The notes: generated by a model from the letters alone, not told the origin. DNA of 64,000 nucleotides from Paenibacillus sp. FSL K6-3182 (GCF_037976325.1 NZ_CP150265.1:3529501-3593500), one strand, 5' to 3'. Shown: positions 9,427-18,723, numbered from the stretch's first letter. Numbers and translations: made by a program.

Positions 9427-9642
9427 TTATGAAACTGCTGGATTCTCGTGGACATAAATAATGTTTGCATAAAAGATTCGCAGCTCGTAAAGAAAGCTAT
9501 CTTGATCGAAGGAAACGAGTATAAAATCATTACCAACCTGATCGAGTCTTCCGATTACAGCAAGCTGACCAAAGCCATTTGTCATGACAAACACTTCTTT
9601 GCCGAGTAATGCGATCAAATCGCCCGAAAGCGTTGTAGACAT
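9427..9642 (-). CDS. Small 71-aa protein with the same beta module; spore-surface operon
   Basis: The ATG at 9642 has AGAGG upstream; a GTG at 9648 is an alternative. The product repeats the module of its neighbours: DLIALLGKEVFVM, GRLDQVGNDFILVSF, IFYANIIYV. It starts 26 bases after the collagen-like gene stops, so the three genes are probably one transcript. A spore-surface role is inferred only from the collagen-like partner. Confidence 0.65.
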   Translation of the reverse strand: MSTTLSGDLIALLGKEVFVMTNGFGQLAVIGRLDQVGNDFILVSFDQDSFLYELRIFYANIIYVHENPAVS

Positions 9643-9668
9643 GAGCACAAACCTCTTCTCATAGGGAG

Positions 9669-10295
9669 TTATGATATTGTTTCAATGTTCGTGATGAAGG
9701 AAAGCGGGATGAACATCAAAGTGCCTGCGACCGTGTTTAATTGGACTAGTGTCGATTGCACGCTGATTACTGTTCCAGTGAACCCGGTCGGCTGTCCCGG
9801 TGTCATGACATTAATGATAGTGCCAACAATAAGGTAGCCGTTAAGTAGTGTAATGAGTTCTGTAAAGTCAAACTCGCTTGACGGACCCGGGGGACCTTGA
9901 ACGCCTTGAGGACCCTGAAGGCCCTGCGGTCCTAATGGACCGGGAACGCCTTGTGGTCCTTGAATGCCTTGAGGACCAACAGCTCCAGCCGCTCCTTGTG
10001 CTCCTGCTGAGCCTTGAGGACCTGTAAGACCGGTTGGACCGGCAGGGCCTTGCAAACCTCTTTGCCCACTTGGACATCCCTTTTTCTGTACATTAAGGTG
10101 GCAGCGATCGGTCTTTCTGTTTTTGTGTTTCCGCACAACTTTAGGCTTACATTCCGTATTGCTCAGACTGCCATTGCTATGTTGTAAGTGCAGCTTGCCA
10201 TGAATAACGACATTTCTCTTTTTACTCACTATTTTTTTCCGTTTTTTGCTCACAGTCTGAAGCTGCACTGTGGGTGATTTTGCAGAAGCTATCAA
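9669..10295 (-). CDS. Collagen-like protein (BclA/exosporium type)
   Basis: 208 residues in three parts: a basic N-terminal region (~1-75, rich in Lys/Arg/Ser), about 20 Gly-x-y triplets (~78-138, many GPQG, GPAG, GLQG) and a C-terminal ~65-residue beta domain ([16 protein letters not shown] to SFITNIETI). Similar layouts occur in filament proteins of spore exosporia; the C-terminal domain would trimerise or anchor the stalk. The start is TTG with AGGAGGGA eight bases upstream. It lacks a signal peptide, as expected for spore proteins assembled inside the mother cell. Confidence 0.8.
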   Translation of the reverse strand: MIASAKSPTVQLQTVSKKRKKIVSKKRNVVIHGKLHLQHSNGSLSNTECKPKVVRKHKNRKTDRCHLNVQKKGCPSGQRGLQGPAGPTGLTGPQGSAGAQGAAGAVGPQGIQGPQGVPGPLGPQGLQGPQGVQGPPGPSSEFDFTELITLLNGYLIVGTIINVMTPGQPTGFTGTVISVQSTLVQLNTVAGTLMFIPLSFITNIETIS

Positions 10296-10523
10296 AATAT
10301 AATCCCTCCTATAAAGCTATTGCTCCTATATATGTATTTCTTTTTGCCAGAAAAGGGACTAGGGATTACCCCAATTATGCTAGTGAAGAGGATAGATAGG
10401 CGTATTTTCATAGTTTTCAAAAATGATTTCAATGGCAAAAGGGATGATAAAAACAATCTACCCTAATATGAACTTAAGATGTATAATCATGGGAATCAAT
10501 AAGCAAAGGAGAGAGGAATAGTT

Positions 10524-10919
10524 ATGATACATTATCAGAACGATAAAAATTTGTCCGCGCAAGACTTGTCGCAAGTATTTGCGAGCTCTGGGATTAAAAG
10601 ACCCTATCAAGATTTAGAACGCTTGCAAAAAATGATCGAACATGCAGATATCATTATTAGTGCATGGGACGGCAATAAACTGGTCGGAATAGCGCGGGCG
10701 ATTACAGACTATTCCTATTGCTGCTATCTGTCTGATTTGGCAATTGATCACGACTACCAAAGATTAGGCATCGGCAAGGAGCTGGTAGAGCGACTTAGGC
10801 AAACACTTGGTGCGGAAGTGTCACTTGTCTTGTTGTCTGCGCCTTCAGCTGTCGACTATTACCCGAGAATTGGATTTACCTCTACGGATAAAGGCTTTGT
10901 TATAGCAAGAGAACGTTAA
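10524..10919 (+). CDS. GNAT-family N-acetyltransferase
   Basis: 131 residues with the acetyl-CoA binding motif A (LAIDHDYQRLGIGKELV, residues ~72-88, containing Q/R-x-x-G-x-G) and the C-terminal SAPSAVDYYPRIGF motif B. The substrate cannot be told. It has a good GAGAGAGG ribosome site and lies 33 bases upstream of an alpha/beta hydrolase, likely one operon. Confidence 0.85.
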   Translation: MIHYQNDKNLSAQDLSQVFASSGIKRPYQDLERLQKMIEHADIIISAWDGNKLVGIARAITDYSYCCYLSDLAIDHDYQRLGIGKELVERLRQTLGAEVSLVLLSAPSAVDYYPRIGFTSTDKGFVIARER

Positions 10920-10952
10920 GTCTAATTAGAAACGTAGAGAGGGGGAGAGTCA

Positions 10953-11666
10953 GTGATCGAATCGAAAATCGCTATAAATCAAGATGTTCAAATTCATTAC
11001 TTAGATTCAAAACCAGATGCAGATCAAAAATTAACCCCATTAATCATATGCCCAGGGTTATCGGAAACAGCTGAAGAATATGAGGATTTATTGTTATATT
11101 TATTGCCTCGAAGAGCAATTGTTCTCTCGTTCCGCGGGAGAGGACAAAGCGATACGCCGTTTAGTCATTACGATCTAAAAGATCACATAGCAGATCTTTC
11201 AGCTGTTGTTGAAGCTGCTGCCGTGGATCGCTTTCATCTGATGGGATACTCTCGCGGTGTATCTTATGCGCTTGGTTATGCTCAAACGAACGAGCATCAC
11301 TTAGAATCACTTATTTTAGAAGATTATCCTGCAGAGCATAAACAAATGTCGGCGGAATGGCGTCACGATTATATTTTTAATTATTTGAAGCCGATGAAGC
11401 GGAAAGAGAAAATAAGAGAACAAGCGGTTATCGGCATTGAACGGGACTCTTCACAGCTGCAGCTGGATGTGAAGCTTAAACTGCCTGTTCTTGTTATGAG
11501 AGGGATGCTAGAGGGATCATTGCTTAGCGATGCGGATCTAATTCATTACAAGCAGTTGTTCAGCAATATAACGGTTAAAGAGTTTTTTGAGTCCGCTCAT
11601 AATATTCGCGGTACCGAAAAGGAAGAGCTATATCAAACAATCGAACAGTTTATCGAGCATCGTTAG
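10953..11666 (+). CDS. Alpha/beta hydrolase
   Basis: 237-residue hydrolase. Nucleophile elbow is GYSRG (Ser ~98), the oxyanion region is the CPGLSE strand-loop, FRGRGQSDTP follows the usual F-R-G-x-G-x-S pattern, and the catalytic His is in ESAHNIRG near the end. The start is GTG at 10953 with a purine-rich GAGAGGGGGAG site. Substrate unknown. Confidence 0.8.
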   Translation: MIESKIAINQDVQIHYLDSKPDADQKLTPLIICPGLSETAEEYEDLLLYLLPRRAIVLSFRGRGQSDTPFSHYDLKDHIADLSAVVEAAAVDRFHLMGYSRGVSYALGYAQTNEHHLESLILEDYPAEHKQMSAEWRHDYIFNYLKPMKRKEKIREQAVIGIERDSSQLQLDVKLKLPVLVMRGMLEGSLLSDADLIHYKQLFSNITVKEFFESAHNIRGTEKEELYQTIEQFIEHR

Positions 11667-11704
11667 AAAAAGTAGGACGGTTGCGGTTCAACTTGAAAAC
11701 CCAG

Positions 11705-11733
11705 TTGACAATGAAAATGATAATTGTTATCAT
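11705..11733 (+). promoter_or_regulatory. SigmaA promoter overlapped by a Fur box
   Basis: TTGACA (11705-11710), 17-bp spacer, TATCAT (11728-11733). A near-perfect 7-1-7 Fur box, TGATAATTGTTATCA (11718-11732), covers the spacer and -10, so iron-loaded Fur should block transcription of the binding-protein gene starting at 11801. Confidence 0.8.
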
Positions 11734-11800
11734 TAGATGACTTTTGAGGTGAAACTATTTTTACTTCACAGCCATATATCGTCTTACAGGGGGAACTATC

Positions 11801-12769
11801 GTGAGTAACCGCAACAAGAGATTTGTACTTGTATTTATGAGTTTGATTGTCCTATCCATTTGTCTAGCAGCTTGCGGAGGTAATAAAACAAATAATACAC
11901 CTGCTGCTACAGTGGCTCCAACAGATGCGCCAACAGATAGAAAACTAACAGATGCATTAGGTAACGAGGTTACCATTCCAGCTAATCCTCAGCGCGTCAT
12001 CGCTTCTTATTTAGAAGATCACTTAGTAGCTATAGGCATTAAGCCAGTTGCTCAGTGGTCCGTTCCTAACGGTATTCAAGATTACTTGCATGATTCACTT
12101 GCTGACGTTCCAACTATACCGTATGATCTTCCATTCGAAGCCGTAACAAGCTTTGAACCAGACCTTATTCTTATGGCATATGATGCGAATGTGGAAGGCG
12201 ATAAATTTGCGCAATACTCCAAAATTGCTCCAACCTTCACCATTGGCAATAAATTGATTGCTGACTGGCGTGCTACTTTGCTGAAAATCGGAGAGGTTTT
12301 TGGAAAGAGTGCAGAAGCGCAAAAAGCTTTGGATGAGTATGATGCAAAAGCGAAAGCTGCTAAAGAAAAATTGCAAAGCGCAATCCCAGGTGAATCAGCT
12401 GCAGCTCTTTGGTTTGTACAAGGCAACTTTTATATCGTAAGTGAAAAGCTATCGAGTGGTGATCTTCTTTATAATCAATTAGGTTTGACTGTTCCAGAGG
12501 TTGTAAAAGAAGTTTCTGCAACAGGAACGGGCAACTGGAACGCCATTTCGCTAGAAAAACTAGCTGAACTTGATGCTGACCATTTGTTCCTCGTTAACAG
12601 CGGCACAGATGCGGATTCGCAAGCATTAAGCGATCCAATCTGGAAAAACATCCCTGCTGTGAAAAACGGTAAAATTTATGAGTACCCAAGCACATCAAGC
12701 TGGTTGTACGCAGGTACGATTGCTTACTCGCAAGTCATTGATGATGTATTGGAAAGCATTGTGAAATAA
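11801..12769 (+). CDS. Iron-siderophore ABC transporter substrate-binding lipoprotein
   Basis: 322 residues. A lipoprotein signal ends at the lipobox Leu-Ala-Ala-Cys (about residue 25), followed by a Thr/Pro/Ala linker and a class III periplasmic-binding fold: the TDALGNEVTIPANPQRVI entry, a FEPDLILMA strand and a C-terminal KIYEYPS segment. It should capture ferric siderophore at the membrane for a FecCD-type permease. No permease or ATPase gene is adjacent, so it must share a transporter encoded elsewhere. The start is GTG. The upstream Fur box predicts induction on iron starvation. Confidence 0.88.
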   Translation: MSNRNKRFVLVFMSLIVLSICLAACGGNKTNNTPAATVAPTDAPTDRKLTDALGNEVTIPANPQRVIASYLEDHLVAIGIKPVAQWSVPNGIQDYLHDSLADVPTIPYDLPFEAVTSFEPDLILMAYDANVEGDKFAQYSKIAPTFTIGNKLIADWRATLLKIGEVFGKSAEAQKALDEYDAKAKAAKEKLQSAIPGESAAALWFVQGNFYIVSEKLSSGDLLYNQLGLTVPEVVKEVSATGTGNWNAISLEKLAELDADHLFLVNSGTDADSQALSDPIWKNIPAVKNGKIYEYPSTSSWLYAGTIAYSQVIDDVLESIVK

Positions 12770-12787
12770 TAGCAGTAGAGTTGAACA

Positions 12788-12834
12788 AAGGGCTGTACCT
12801 CCGTGCGAATTGTGCATTGGGGTACAGTCCTTTT
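12788..12834 (+). terminator. Intrinsic terminator of binding-protein gene
   Basis: AAGGGCTGTACC pairs with GGTACAGTCCTT, followed by TTTT. Confidence 0.8.
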
Positions 12835-12912
12835 CTCTGTGGCATGCCTTCCGTACCTTTTGAAATCCATGTATAATCATGGAAGATAGGACACTGGACA
12901 AGGAGTTGTATA

Positions 12913-13290
12913 ATGATGACTTTTCATATGAAATCAACCGTACCGATTCTTCGCATTTTTGATGAAGCAAAAGCACGAGACTTTTATTTCAATTTCTTGG
13001 AATTTAAATGCGATTGGGAGCATCGTTTTGAGCCAGACTTGCCGCTCTACATGCAAATCTCTAATGGCGATTGTGTCATCCATTTATCGGAGCATTATGG
13101 CGATAGTACGCCTGGTTCAGCAATCCGCATTGAAGTCGACAATGCCAAGGCGCTTCAAGAGCATTTGTTAGCCAAAAAATATAATTTCGCTAGACCAGGC
13201 TTTGATGAAGAATGGAATCAAGTGAGCATTACAGATCCATTTGGAAATCGTCTGCACTTTTATTCTGCTAAGACTGAGGAAATTAGTTAG
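12913..13290 (+). CDS. VOC-family (glyoxalase/bleomycin resistance-like) protein
   Basis: 125 residues with two beta-alpha-beta-beta-beta halves. Typical landmarks are VPILRIFDEAKARDFYFNFLEF, the CVIHLSEH strand, and the ITDPFGNRLHFY terminal strand. The layout matches the bleomycin-binding branch, which sequesters drug rather than catalysing, but function cannot be settled from sequence. AAGGAG precedes the start. Confidence 0.8.
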   Translation: MMTFHMKSTVPILRIFDEAKARDFYFNFLEFKCDWEHRFEPDLPLYMQISNGDCVIHLSEHYGDSTPGSAIRIEVDNAKALQEHLLAKKYNFARPGFDEEWNQVSITDPFGNRLHFYSAKTEEIS

Positions 13291-13328
13291 ATACGGTTGA
13301 ATAAGAGACATGTGAAGGGGCTGAAATA

Positions 13329-14132
13329 TTGGATCAATTGATATTAAATACGGCTAGAGAGGTTGCTATTGCTGCAGCTTATGAAGCGGGCCGGCTAACA
13401 CGCGAGAAGTTTGGAACATTGGATCATTATGAAGAGAAAGGCGACCATGGCGATATCGTTACGGAAGTCGATTATTTGGCAGAGAGCATCATTCTAAATA
13501 AGATTAGAAGCGTATTCCCCGATCATCGCATTCGATCAGAGGAATATGGCGAGAATGATCTGACTAGCGAATGGCTGTGGTTGGTCGATCCCCTTGATGG
13601 AACTAATAATTTTGCGGTAGGATTGCCGTTGTTCGGCATCTCGATCACGCTCTCTTATAACTTTAAACCGGTGTTGGCGGTCATTTATGAGCCGATGACA
13701 GATCGTTTGTACGTGGCAAGCTCAGGCGAAGGCACTTTATGCAATGCTTGGCCAATACATATGAAACAATCAAAGGCTTTTGCAAAAGCGAGAGTTGGCT
13801 GGATACAAGGTCATGCGGTGCAAAATGAACAGCGTGCCGTAACGCTTAGGCATTACATAGACGTTAACACGAAGCGGATGATGCGGCTGTGGGCGCCAAC
13901 GCTGCAATGGACGATGCTTGCCAGAGGGGATTTGGATGCAATCATCGTTTACAACTCGGAGGGTGAGGATCTATATTCTGGTATTGTAATGGTTCAGGAA
14001 GCCGGCGGCGTTGTCATTGATTACGATGGCAATCCCTTTAAGGGCGTAAATGAAGAGCCTTATTTAATTGCATGTCACCCTGATCACCAGACGTATTTTA
14101 TGAACCTTGTTAAACAAGGACTGTCAACGTAA
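13329..14132 (+). CDS. Inositol monophosphatase-family protein
   Basis: 267-residue Mg-dependent phosphatase of the IMPase/FBPase superfamily. The metal motif WLVDPLDGTNNF and the upstream SEEYGE glutamates are intact. The later W-D-x-x-A motif reads GEDLYSGIV, so the third metal ligand region is altered (Glu-Asp-Leu in place of Trp-Asp). The start is TTG with GAAGGGG upstream. Possible substrates include inositol phosphate, fructose bisphosphate or 3'-phosphoadenosine phosphate. Confidence 0.8.
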   Translation: MDQLILNTAREVAIAAAYEAGRLTREKFGTLDHYEEKGDHGDIVTEVDYLAESIILNKIRSVFPDHRIRSEEYGENDLTSEWLWLVDPLDGTNNFAVGLPLFGISITLSYNFKPVLAVIYEPMTDRLYVASSGEGTLCNAWPIHMKQSKAFAKARVGWIQGHAVQNEQRAVTLRHYIDVNTKRMMRLWAPTLQWTMLARGDLDAIIVYNSEGEDLYSGIVMVQEAGGVVIDYDGNPFKGVNEEPYLIACHPDHQTYFMNLVKQGLST

Positions 14133-14213
14133 GAAAAGGATGGAAATCGCATTATTCGTATAAAATAAGGAAACAGTTTTTGGGTAGTGATCGACCCGCT
14201 AAGGAGAGACAAC

Positions 14214-14945
14214 ATGGTAGAAGCACTCATAGGAAGCTTTATTTCTGCAATGGCTACCGTGCTAGGCGCGGTTCCGCTGCTCTTCGTCAAAAGTCTTTCG
14301 GAAAAATGGAAGGACATATTGATTGCTTTTACAGCTGGCATCATGGTTTCTGCGTCTACCTTTGGCTTGCTGCCGCAAGCTCTCAAGGAATCTGGGCTAA
14401 TCCCACTGACGTTAGGACTTTTAATTGGCGTGATTGCGCTTGACCTCATTGAAAAAAATCTACCCCATATCGATATTGAGCAAAAAAGAGGGATCTCATC
14501 CTTTGACAGCAAGTCGCTGCTCGTCATATTTGCATTAATCATCCATAACATTCCGGAGGGCTTAAGCACCGGCTTTAGTTATGCTAGTGCGAATGGCGGA
14601 CTTGGACCGATGGTAGCTATTGCAATCGGGGCTCAGAACATGCCGGAAGGGCTCGTCCTTGCCATCTTCCTTATTCATTCCAAGGTGAGCAAGCTGAAGC
14701 TTATGCTAATCGTAACCTTGACGGGTCTAATGGAGGTTGTCTCTGCGATAGTCGGTTATTTTGCTGCAAGTTATGTGGCTGGGCTTATTGGCTATGGACT
14801 TGCGTTTGCATCTGGTGCTATGTTGTTCATCGTCTATAAGGAGCTGATTCCTGAGACACATGGACATGGTTATGAACGTTCTGCAACCTATTCCTTTATC
14901 ATAGGGCTGCTTGTTATGGTGTATATTAGTCATTTCTTTGGTTAA
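14214..14945 (+). CDS. ZIP-family divalent metal transporter
   Basis: 243 residues with about eight hydrophobic segments. The metal-binding helices carry HNIPEG and, in the next helix, QNMPEG, the two signature sites of ZIP (ZupT-like) transporters. These import zinc or other divalent metals. AAGGAG lies eight bases before the ATG at 14214; the frame opens at 14187 but that part has no signal. The cytoplasmic His-rich loop of many ZIPs is absent. Confidence 0.85.
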   Translation: MVEALIGSFISAMATVLGAVPLLFVKSLSEKWKDILIAFTAGIMVSASTFGLLPQALKESGLIPLTLGLLIGVIALDLIEKNLPHIDIEQKRGISSFDSKSLLVIFALIIHNIPEGLSTGFSYASANGGLGPMVAIAIGAQNMPEGLVLAIFLIHSKVSKLKLMLIVTLTGLMEVVSAIVGYFAASYVAGLIGYGLAFASGAMLFIVYKELIPETHGHGYERSATYSFIIGLLVMVYISHFFG

Positions 14946-15057
14946 TCATTCCAAAATCAAGATGTAATTTTGAAGGGAAGCACAAACTTTATATTTTAAT
15001 TGGTTTTTCAAGCTTTATTCGTTTACAATGAACGATAGAAAAGGGAGGTATCATAAT

Positions 15058-16023
15058 ATGTCGAAGATAAACAGGATGTTGCTTGACGTTGATACAGGCA
15101 TTGATGATGCTTTAGCCATCTTATATGCACTGCTTTCACCAGAGATTAAGGTAGAGGGTATTACGACGGGATTTGGGAATATCGACGTTGAACAAGCTAC
15201 GGAAAATACGCTGCGTGTCATTCAAGTTGCAAATTGCGGTTATGAGGTTCCTGTTGCGAAGGGTGCTTCAGGTCCGCTCAAGCGTGTGTTCCCAGGCGCT
15301 GTCGCTCATATTCATGGACATAATGGCATCGGCGATGCAGAATTGCCGCCAACTCATCAGAAGCCTCTGGTGGGTATATCTGCAGCGGAATTCATCGTTC
15401 AGAAAGTGAATGAGAGCCCAGGAGAGCTTATTCTTGTAACCGTTGGCAGACAAACGAATCTAGCGCTTGCTTTACAGCTTGATCCTTCCATTGTGACGAA
15501 ATTCAAAAAGGTCGTTATTATGGGTGGAACAGTGTTCGCACCAGGTAACATTACACCGGTGAGCGAAGCAAATCTGTACGGTGATCCAGAGGCAGCAGCG
15601 CTTGTATTCGAATCAGAGCTTCCAATTACAATTGTCGGCTTGGATGTAACACAGAAGACTCGTCTTACAAAAACACATATGGAGCAATTATCACGCGAGA
15701 TTGCTGATGATAAACATGAAATCCTTGATTTCCTAAATGTCGCTTTAGAGCGTTATTTTGAATTTTATGCATTTTCCAATCACTTTGACGGCGAATGTGC
15801 AATGCATGATCCGTTAGCTGTTATTGTAGCTATTAATCCTTCTCTCGTGAAAATAGAAACGATGAATGCGGTTATTGACTGTGGTGAAGGTTTAACGGCA
15901 GGGATGATCATTACGGATCGAAGAGTACGTTCGGTTGTAGGCCGTCCTGTTGATTTCTGTTTGGAAGTTGAGCAGGAGAGAGCGATCTCCCAGCTATTAT
16001 CCGTATTTAAAAAAGGGGAATAA
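15058..16023 (+). CDS. Nucleoside hydrolase (ribonucleoside N-glycosidase)
   Basis: 321 residues. The N-terminal aspartate cluster DVDTGIDDA binds the catalytic calcium and the ribose; MHDPLAV near the C terminus carries the active-site His and a final Asp. Such enzymes cleave purine or pyrimidine nucleosides to base and ribose for salvage. The ATG at 15058 has GGGAGG at good distance. The thioesterase gene starts seven bases after the stop. Confidence 0.88.
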   Translation: MSKINRMLLDVDTGIDDALAILYALLSPEIKVEGITTGFGNIDVEQATENTLRVIQVANCGYEVPVAKGASGPLKRVFPGAVAHIHGHNGIGDAELPPTHQKPLVGISAAEFIVQKVNESPGELILVTVGRQTNLALALQLDPSIVTKFKKVVIMGGTVFAPGNITPVSEANLYGDPEAAALVFESELPITIVGLDVTQKTRLTKTHMEQLSREIADDKHEILDFLNVALERYFEFYAFSNHFDGECAMHDPLAVIVAINPSLVKIETMNAVIDCGEGLTAGMIITDRRVRSVVGRPVDFCLEVEQERAISQLLSVFKKGE

Positions 16024-16029
16024 TCATCA

Positions 16030-16542
16030 ATGGAGCAGAGGCATTCACGCGAGTCCAGATGTTACAAAACGGCAAGAGTATTTCCGCCGGACGTCAACAA
16101 TCACAATACATTGTTTGGCGGGAAACTAATGGCTTACATCGACGATATTGCTTCGATTGCAGCAACCAAGCATTGCCGGCGTTCAGTCGTGACCGCCTCC
16201 ACAGACTCTGTTGATTTTTTGCATCCCATCAGGCCTTCAGATTCGGTATGCTTAGAAGCATTCGTAACGTGGACAGGCCGAACCTCAGTAGAGGTGTTTG
16301 TGAAGGTAATCAAAGAGGATTTGCTAAGCGGCGAACGGAAAATTGCAGCAACCTCTTTTTTAACCTTTGTTGCACTGGATGAGAATCGGAAGCCCGTTCC
16401 TGTACCAATCGTTGTACCGGAATCGGAAGAGGAAATAAAATTGTTCGAGACAGCTGAGCACCGAGCGGACATGCGCAAGGTGAGAAGAGATGAAAGCAAA
16501 AAGTTTGCTGGATTTTTGACGGTTACTTATCCTTGGGATTAA
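16030..16542 (+). CDS. Acyl-CoA thioesterase, hotdog fold (YkhA-like)
   Basis: 170 residues, the length of B. subtilis YkhA. The hotdog helix NNHNTLFGGKLMAYIDD holds the Asn/Asp active residues; STDSVDFLHPI and ATSFLTFVAL are the following strands. It hydrolyses acyl-CoA, chain length unknown. AAAGGGGAA precedes the start, and it follows the nucleoside hydrolase by seven bases. Confidence 0.88.
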   Translation: MEQRHSRESRCYKTARVFPPDVNNHNTLFGGKLMAYIDDIASIAATKHCRRSVVTASTDSVDFLHPIRPSDSVCLEAFVTWTGRTSVEVFVKVIKEDLLSGERKIAATSFLTFVALDENRKPVPVPIVVPESEEEIKLFETAEHRADMRKVRRDESKKFAGFLTVTYPWD

Positions 16543-16556
16543 CTTTTGATTTCTCA

Positions 16557-16600
16557 AAAGACTGCGACAGCATAATAATTGCTGTCGTGGTCTTTTTTTT
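16557..16600 (+). terminator. Intrinsic terminator after thioesterase gene
   Basis: 15-bp stem (AAAGACTGCGACAGC / GCTGTCGTGGTCTTT, two G-U pairs) followed by T-run. Confidence 0.9.
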
Positions 16601-16722
16601 TGATGAAATTTAATTTTTAGCAATATATTTGTTGAATCGCTCTCTGTTTTTTGTGGGGAATGAGAGAAAATACAGCGTATTTGTATCGATTTATGTATAA
16701 AAATGATCCGAAATACGGGTGT

Positions 16723-16744
16723 AGAACGAATGTTCTCGTATAAT
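16723..16744 (+). promoter_or_regulatory. LexA-like box beside a perfect -10
   Basis: AGAACGAATGTTCT (16723-16736) matches 12 of 14 positions of the Bacillus LexA consensus CGAACRNRYGTTYC, and TATAAT follows at 16739-16744. No good -35 is seen. The only small open frame just downstream is a hydrophobic 25-codon one from ATG 16758, without a ribosome site. The gene-free stretch 16601-16966 otherwise holds only the second box and the hairpin listed below. Confidence 0.45.
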
Positions 16745-16886
16745 TCAGCCTAATTAGATGATATTTTTCATCATCTTGGGCAAAATTTACTTAAATGCCG
16801 ACCTGATAGGAGCTATTGCATTAAAAATTGGGTGAATTGACTAAAATTAATGGTTTTTATCACCAATATGCTCGTTTTGCGACTAG

Positions 16887-16900
16887 GGAACATATGTTCC
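16887..16900. promoter_or_regulatory. Second LexA-like box
   Basis: GGAACATATGTTCC contains the 12-bp core GAACATATGTTC of the optimal Bacillus SOS box; only the outermost C/G differ. No gene starts near it. Confidence 0.45.
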
Positions 16901-16930
16901 ATTTTTGTAATTTAGCGCTCAGATAGTAAA

Positions 16931-16955
16931 GGCAGCTCTTTTTATCGGAGCTGCC
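16931..16955 (-). terminator. Hairpin, probable terminator of the small minus-strand gene
   Basis: GGCAGCTC pairs with GAGCTGCC around a nine-base loop; read on the minus strand it is followed by TTTACT. Confidence 0.5.
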
Positions 16956-16966
16956 TAAACATTAAA

Positions 16967-17095
16967 TTAGCAGCTTTTGTCCTTTTTCTTCGGTATAGCT
17001 TCGTCGTTTCTGCTTTGTTTATCACCAAATTGATCGAGCCTGGATGGACTTGAAGCTGGTCCATCATTATCAGGTTTATTGTTTCTTCCTGTCAA
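16967..17095 (-). CDS. Small hydrophilic 42-aa protein, unknown
   Basis: A TTG at 17095 lies eight bases behind GGAGGTGAT, a near-perfect anti-Shine-Dalgarno match, which decides the start; the same frame is open to 17182. The product is Asn/Asp/Lys/Ser-rich with no hydrophobic segment and ends KKKDKSC. It resembles no family I recognise; small hydrophilic proteins of this sort are often spore-related in this group. The hairpin at 16931-16955 would terminate it. Confidence 0.45.
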   Translation of the reverse strand: MTGRNNKPDNDGPASSPSRLDQFGDKQSRNDEAIPKKKDKSC

Positions 17096-17250
17096 TGTCA
17101 TCACCTCCAGCATTATAGGGTGAGCAGGATCTGTCCATTTCATACCTACAAAAAATCGATGAATTGGAGCCTGTTTGTCCAATTAGACGTAGTAGTGTAT
17201 GTACATCATTTTTTCAGTCTAATTATTCAGAGTATGGAGAGTGCTGCAGG

Positions 17251-17901
17251 ATGAATTTCACTTTCGTTTTTACACGTGCATTTTTGTTAAGTTTAATGGG
17301 TGCAATCGGGTTCATATGGATATCCATTTGGATTGGCGATCAGCGAATTGCAAATTTTGATCAGAGCATCATCAGTAAAATTCAAGGATCGGAATCTGAT
17401 ACTCTTACAGCGATAATGAAGTTTTTTTCGTTTATTGGATCAGGAGTTATGGTTTCTATTTTAGCCATCATCATGTTAGTCGTATTAGCAAAATTGCAAT
17501 ATAGAAGAGAACTGTACTTTTTTGCAGGAATCTTAATTGGATCAACCATTTTAAATAGTGTGCTAAAATTGAGTTTTCAACGTGTCAGGCCAACGATTTA
17601 CCGCATTATTGAAGAAAATGGCTACAGTTTTCCGAGTGGACATTCCATGGCCGCTTTCACTTTTTACGGGATTATCATTTTTCTATTATGGAAGCATATT
17701 CCGAAGGCGTATTGGCGTATCATTTTGATCTTAGTTGGTTCAGTTATGATACTGGGGATAGGGATTAGCCGGATTTATTTAGGGGTCCATTTTCCAAGTG
17801 ATATTGTAGGTGGATATTTGGCTAGTGGGACATGGCTTACTGTATCGATCGGTTTGTATCAGTATGTGCTCGATAGAAGAAATGGGAAATTGAAAAGTTA
17901 A
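17251..17901 (+). CDS. PAP2-family membrane phosphatase
   Basis: 216 residues, about six membrane helices. All three PAP2 motifs are intact: K-x6-R-P in KLSFQRVRP, PSGH in SFPSGHSMAA, and S-R-x5-H-x3-D in SRIYLGVHFPSD. Such enzymes dephosphorylate undecaprenyl pyrophosphate, phosphatidylglycerol phosphate or phosphatidic acid on the outer face of the membrane. The Met at 17251 with GGAGAG upstream is preferred over the frame start at 17164. Confidence 0.88.
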   Translation: MNFTFVFTRAFLLSLMGAIGFIWISIWIGDQRIANFDQSIISKIQGSESDTLTAIMKFFSFIGSGVMVSILAIIMLVVLAKLQYRRELYFFAGILIGSTILNSVLKLSFQRVRPTIYRIIEENGYSFPSGHSMAAFTFYGIIIFLLWKHIPKAYWRIILILVGSVMILGIGISRIYLGVHFPSDIVGGYLASGTWLTVSIGLYQYVLDRRNGKLKS

Positions 17902-17990
17902 CTGGGCTGGGACTTTATCAAGCATCATTATATGTATATGAATGATTAAAACAACGGGTTTGGCCAAAATTATCCTAATTCTTAATAAAA

Positions 17991-18027
17991 TGATCGGAAG
18001 AGAGTGTCTCTTTCCGGTCATTTTTTT
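17991..18027 (+). terminator. Intrinsic terminator of PAP2 gene
   Basis: TGATCGG-AAGAGA pairs with TCTCTTTCCGGTCA (one bulge), then seven T. Confidence 0.85.
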
Positions 18028-18087
18028 GTAAAGTGTAGAGACTATTTGGTATAGTTGTCGTTAATGACGAAGCATTGAGGAGTAAAT

Positions 18088-18384
18088 ATGAATTGTATTG
18101 CTATCCAGCATTATTATAAAGTGAAAAGAGAAATCACAAGTGTAGAACAAAAAACAGTAGTGGATGAACGTCTTATGTATTTATACAAAGAGAAAATTGT
18201 TACTAAGTACCGTGAGTTTCCGATAACGGAAGTATTCGATCTATCTTTTAAACCGATTGGCGGGGATGGTGGTATTTTCTATTTGCACACGCTGCAGGGT
18301 GTTTTCTCGTATATGATATCCGCAGATCCAGTGTCTTTTATAGAAGCGTTTAAGGATTTAAGCAGCTCTTCTCCAAAAGAATGA
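18088..18384 (+). CDS. Conserved-type 98-aa protein, unknown function
   Basis: A GAGGAG site seven bases before the ATG supports translation. The sequence alternates strands (KTVVDERLMYLYKEKIV, FPITEVFDLSFKP, GIFYLHTLQGVFSYMI) and ends in a helix, an order that recalls small PH-like domains of Bacillota. No catalytic residues can be picked out. Confidence 0.6.
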   Translation: MNCIAIQHYYKVKREITSVEQKTVVDERLMYLYKEKIVTKYREFPITEVFDLSFKPIGGDGGIFYLHTLQGVFSYMISADPVSFIEAFKDLSSSSPKE

Positions 18385-18426
18385 TTCATGTAGAAAATGA
18401 ACCAATAGCGTTGTAGCTCTTGATGA

Positions 18427-18453
18427 GACCGCCCTTGATTAAAGGCGGTCTTT
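18427..18453 (+). terminator. Intrinsic terminator
   Basis: GACCGCC / GGCGGTC hairpin followed by TTT. Confidence 0.65.
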
Positions 18454-18723
18454 ACATGTTTAAACAGGTATCCATTTCGCCGAATTTGAAGAAGAACGAA
18501 CCTATCTGCTGTAATCTTAGCTGTAATCTTAATGGAAGCTTAATTGTTGGCTCCAATAATGAATAAGAGTTAAGGTCTAGTTAAAACTGAGTTACACAAG
18601 ATCTAAGAGTGGTTTGTTAGTATGAGGAAGACAAAAGCAAAGCTATATAAATAAGCAGGTGATTTATCGGAGATTCAACTGAATTGGTTAAAACAAAGAA
18701 TGTAGAATAAGGGGAGAAAATGA
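18454..18723. other. Gene-free stretch with a short tandem repeat
   Basis: No convincing gene. GCTGTAATCTTA occurs twice in tandem at 18508-18531. The final ~20 bases hold the ribosome site of the next gene. Confidence 0.5.
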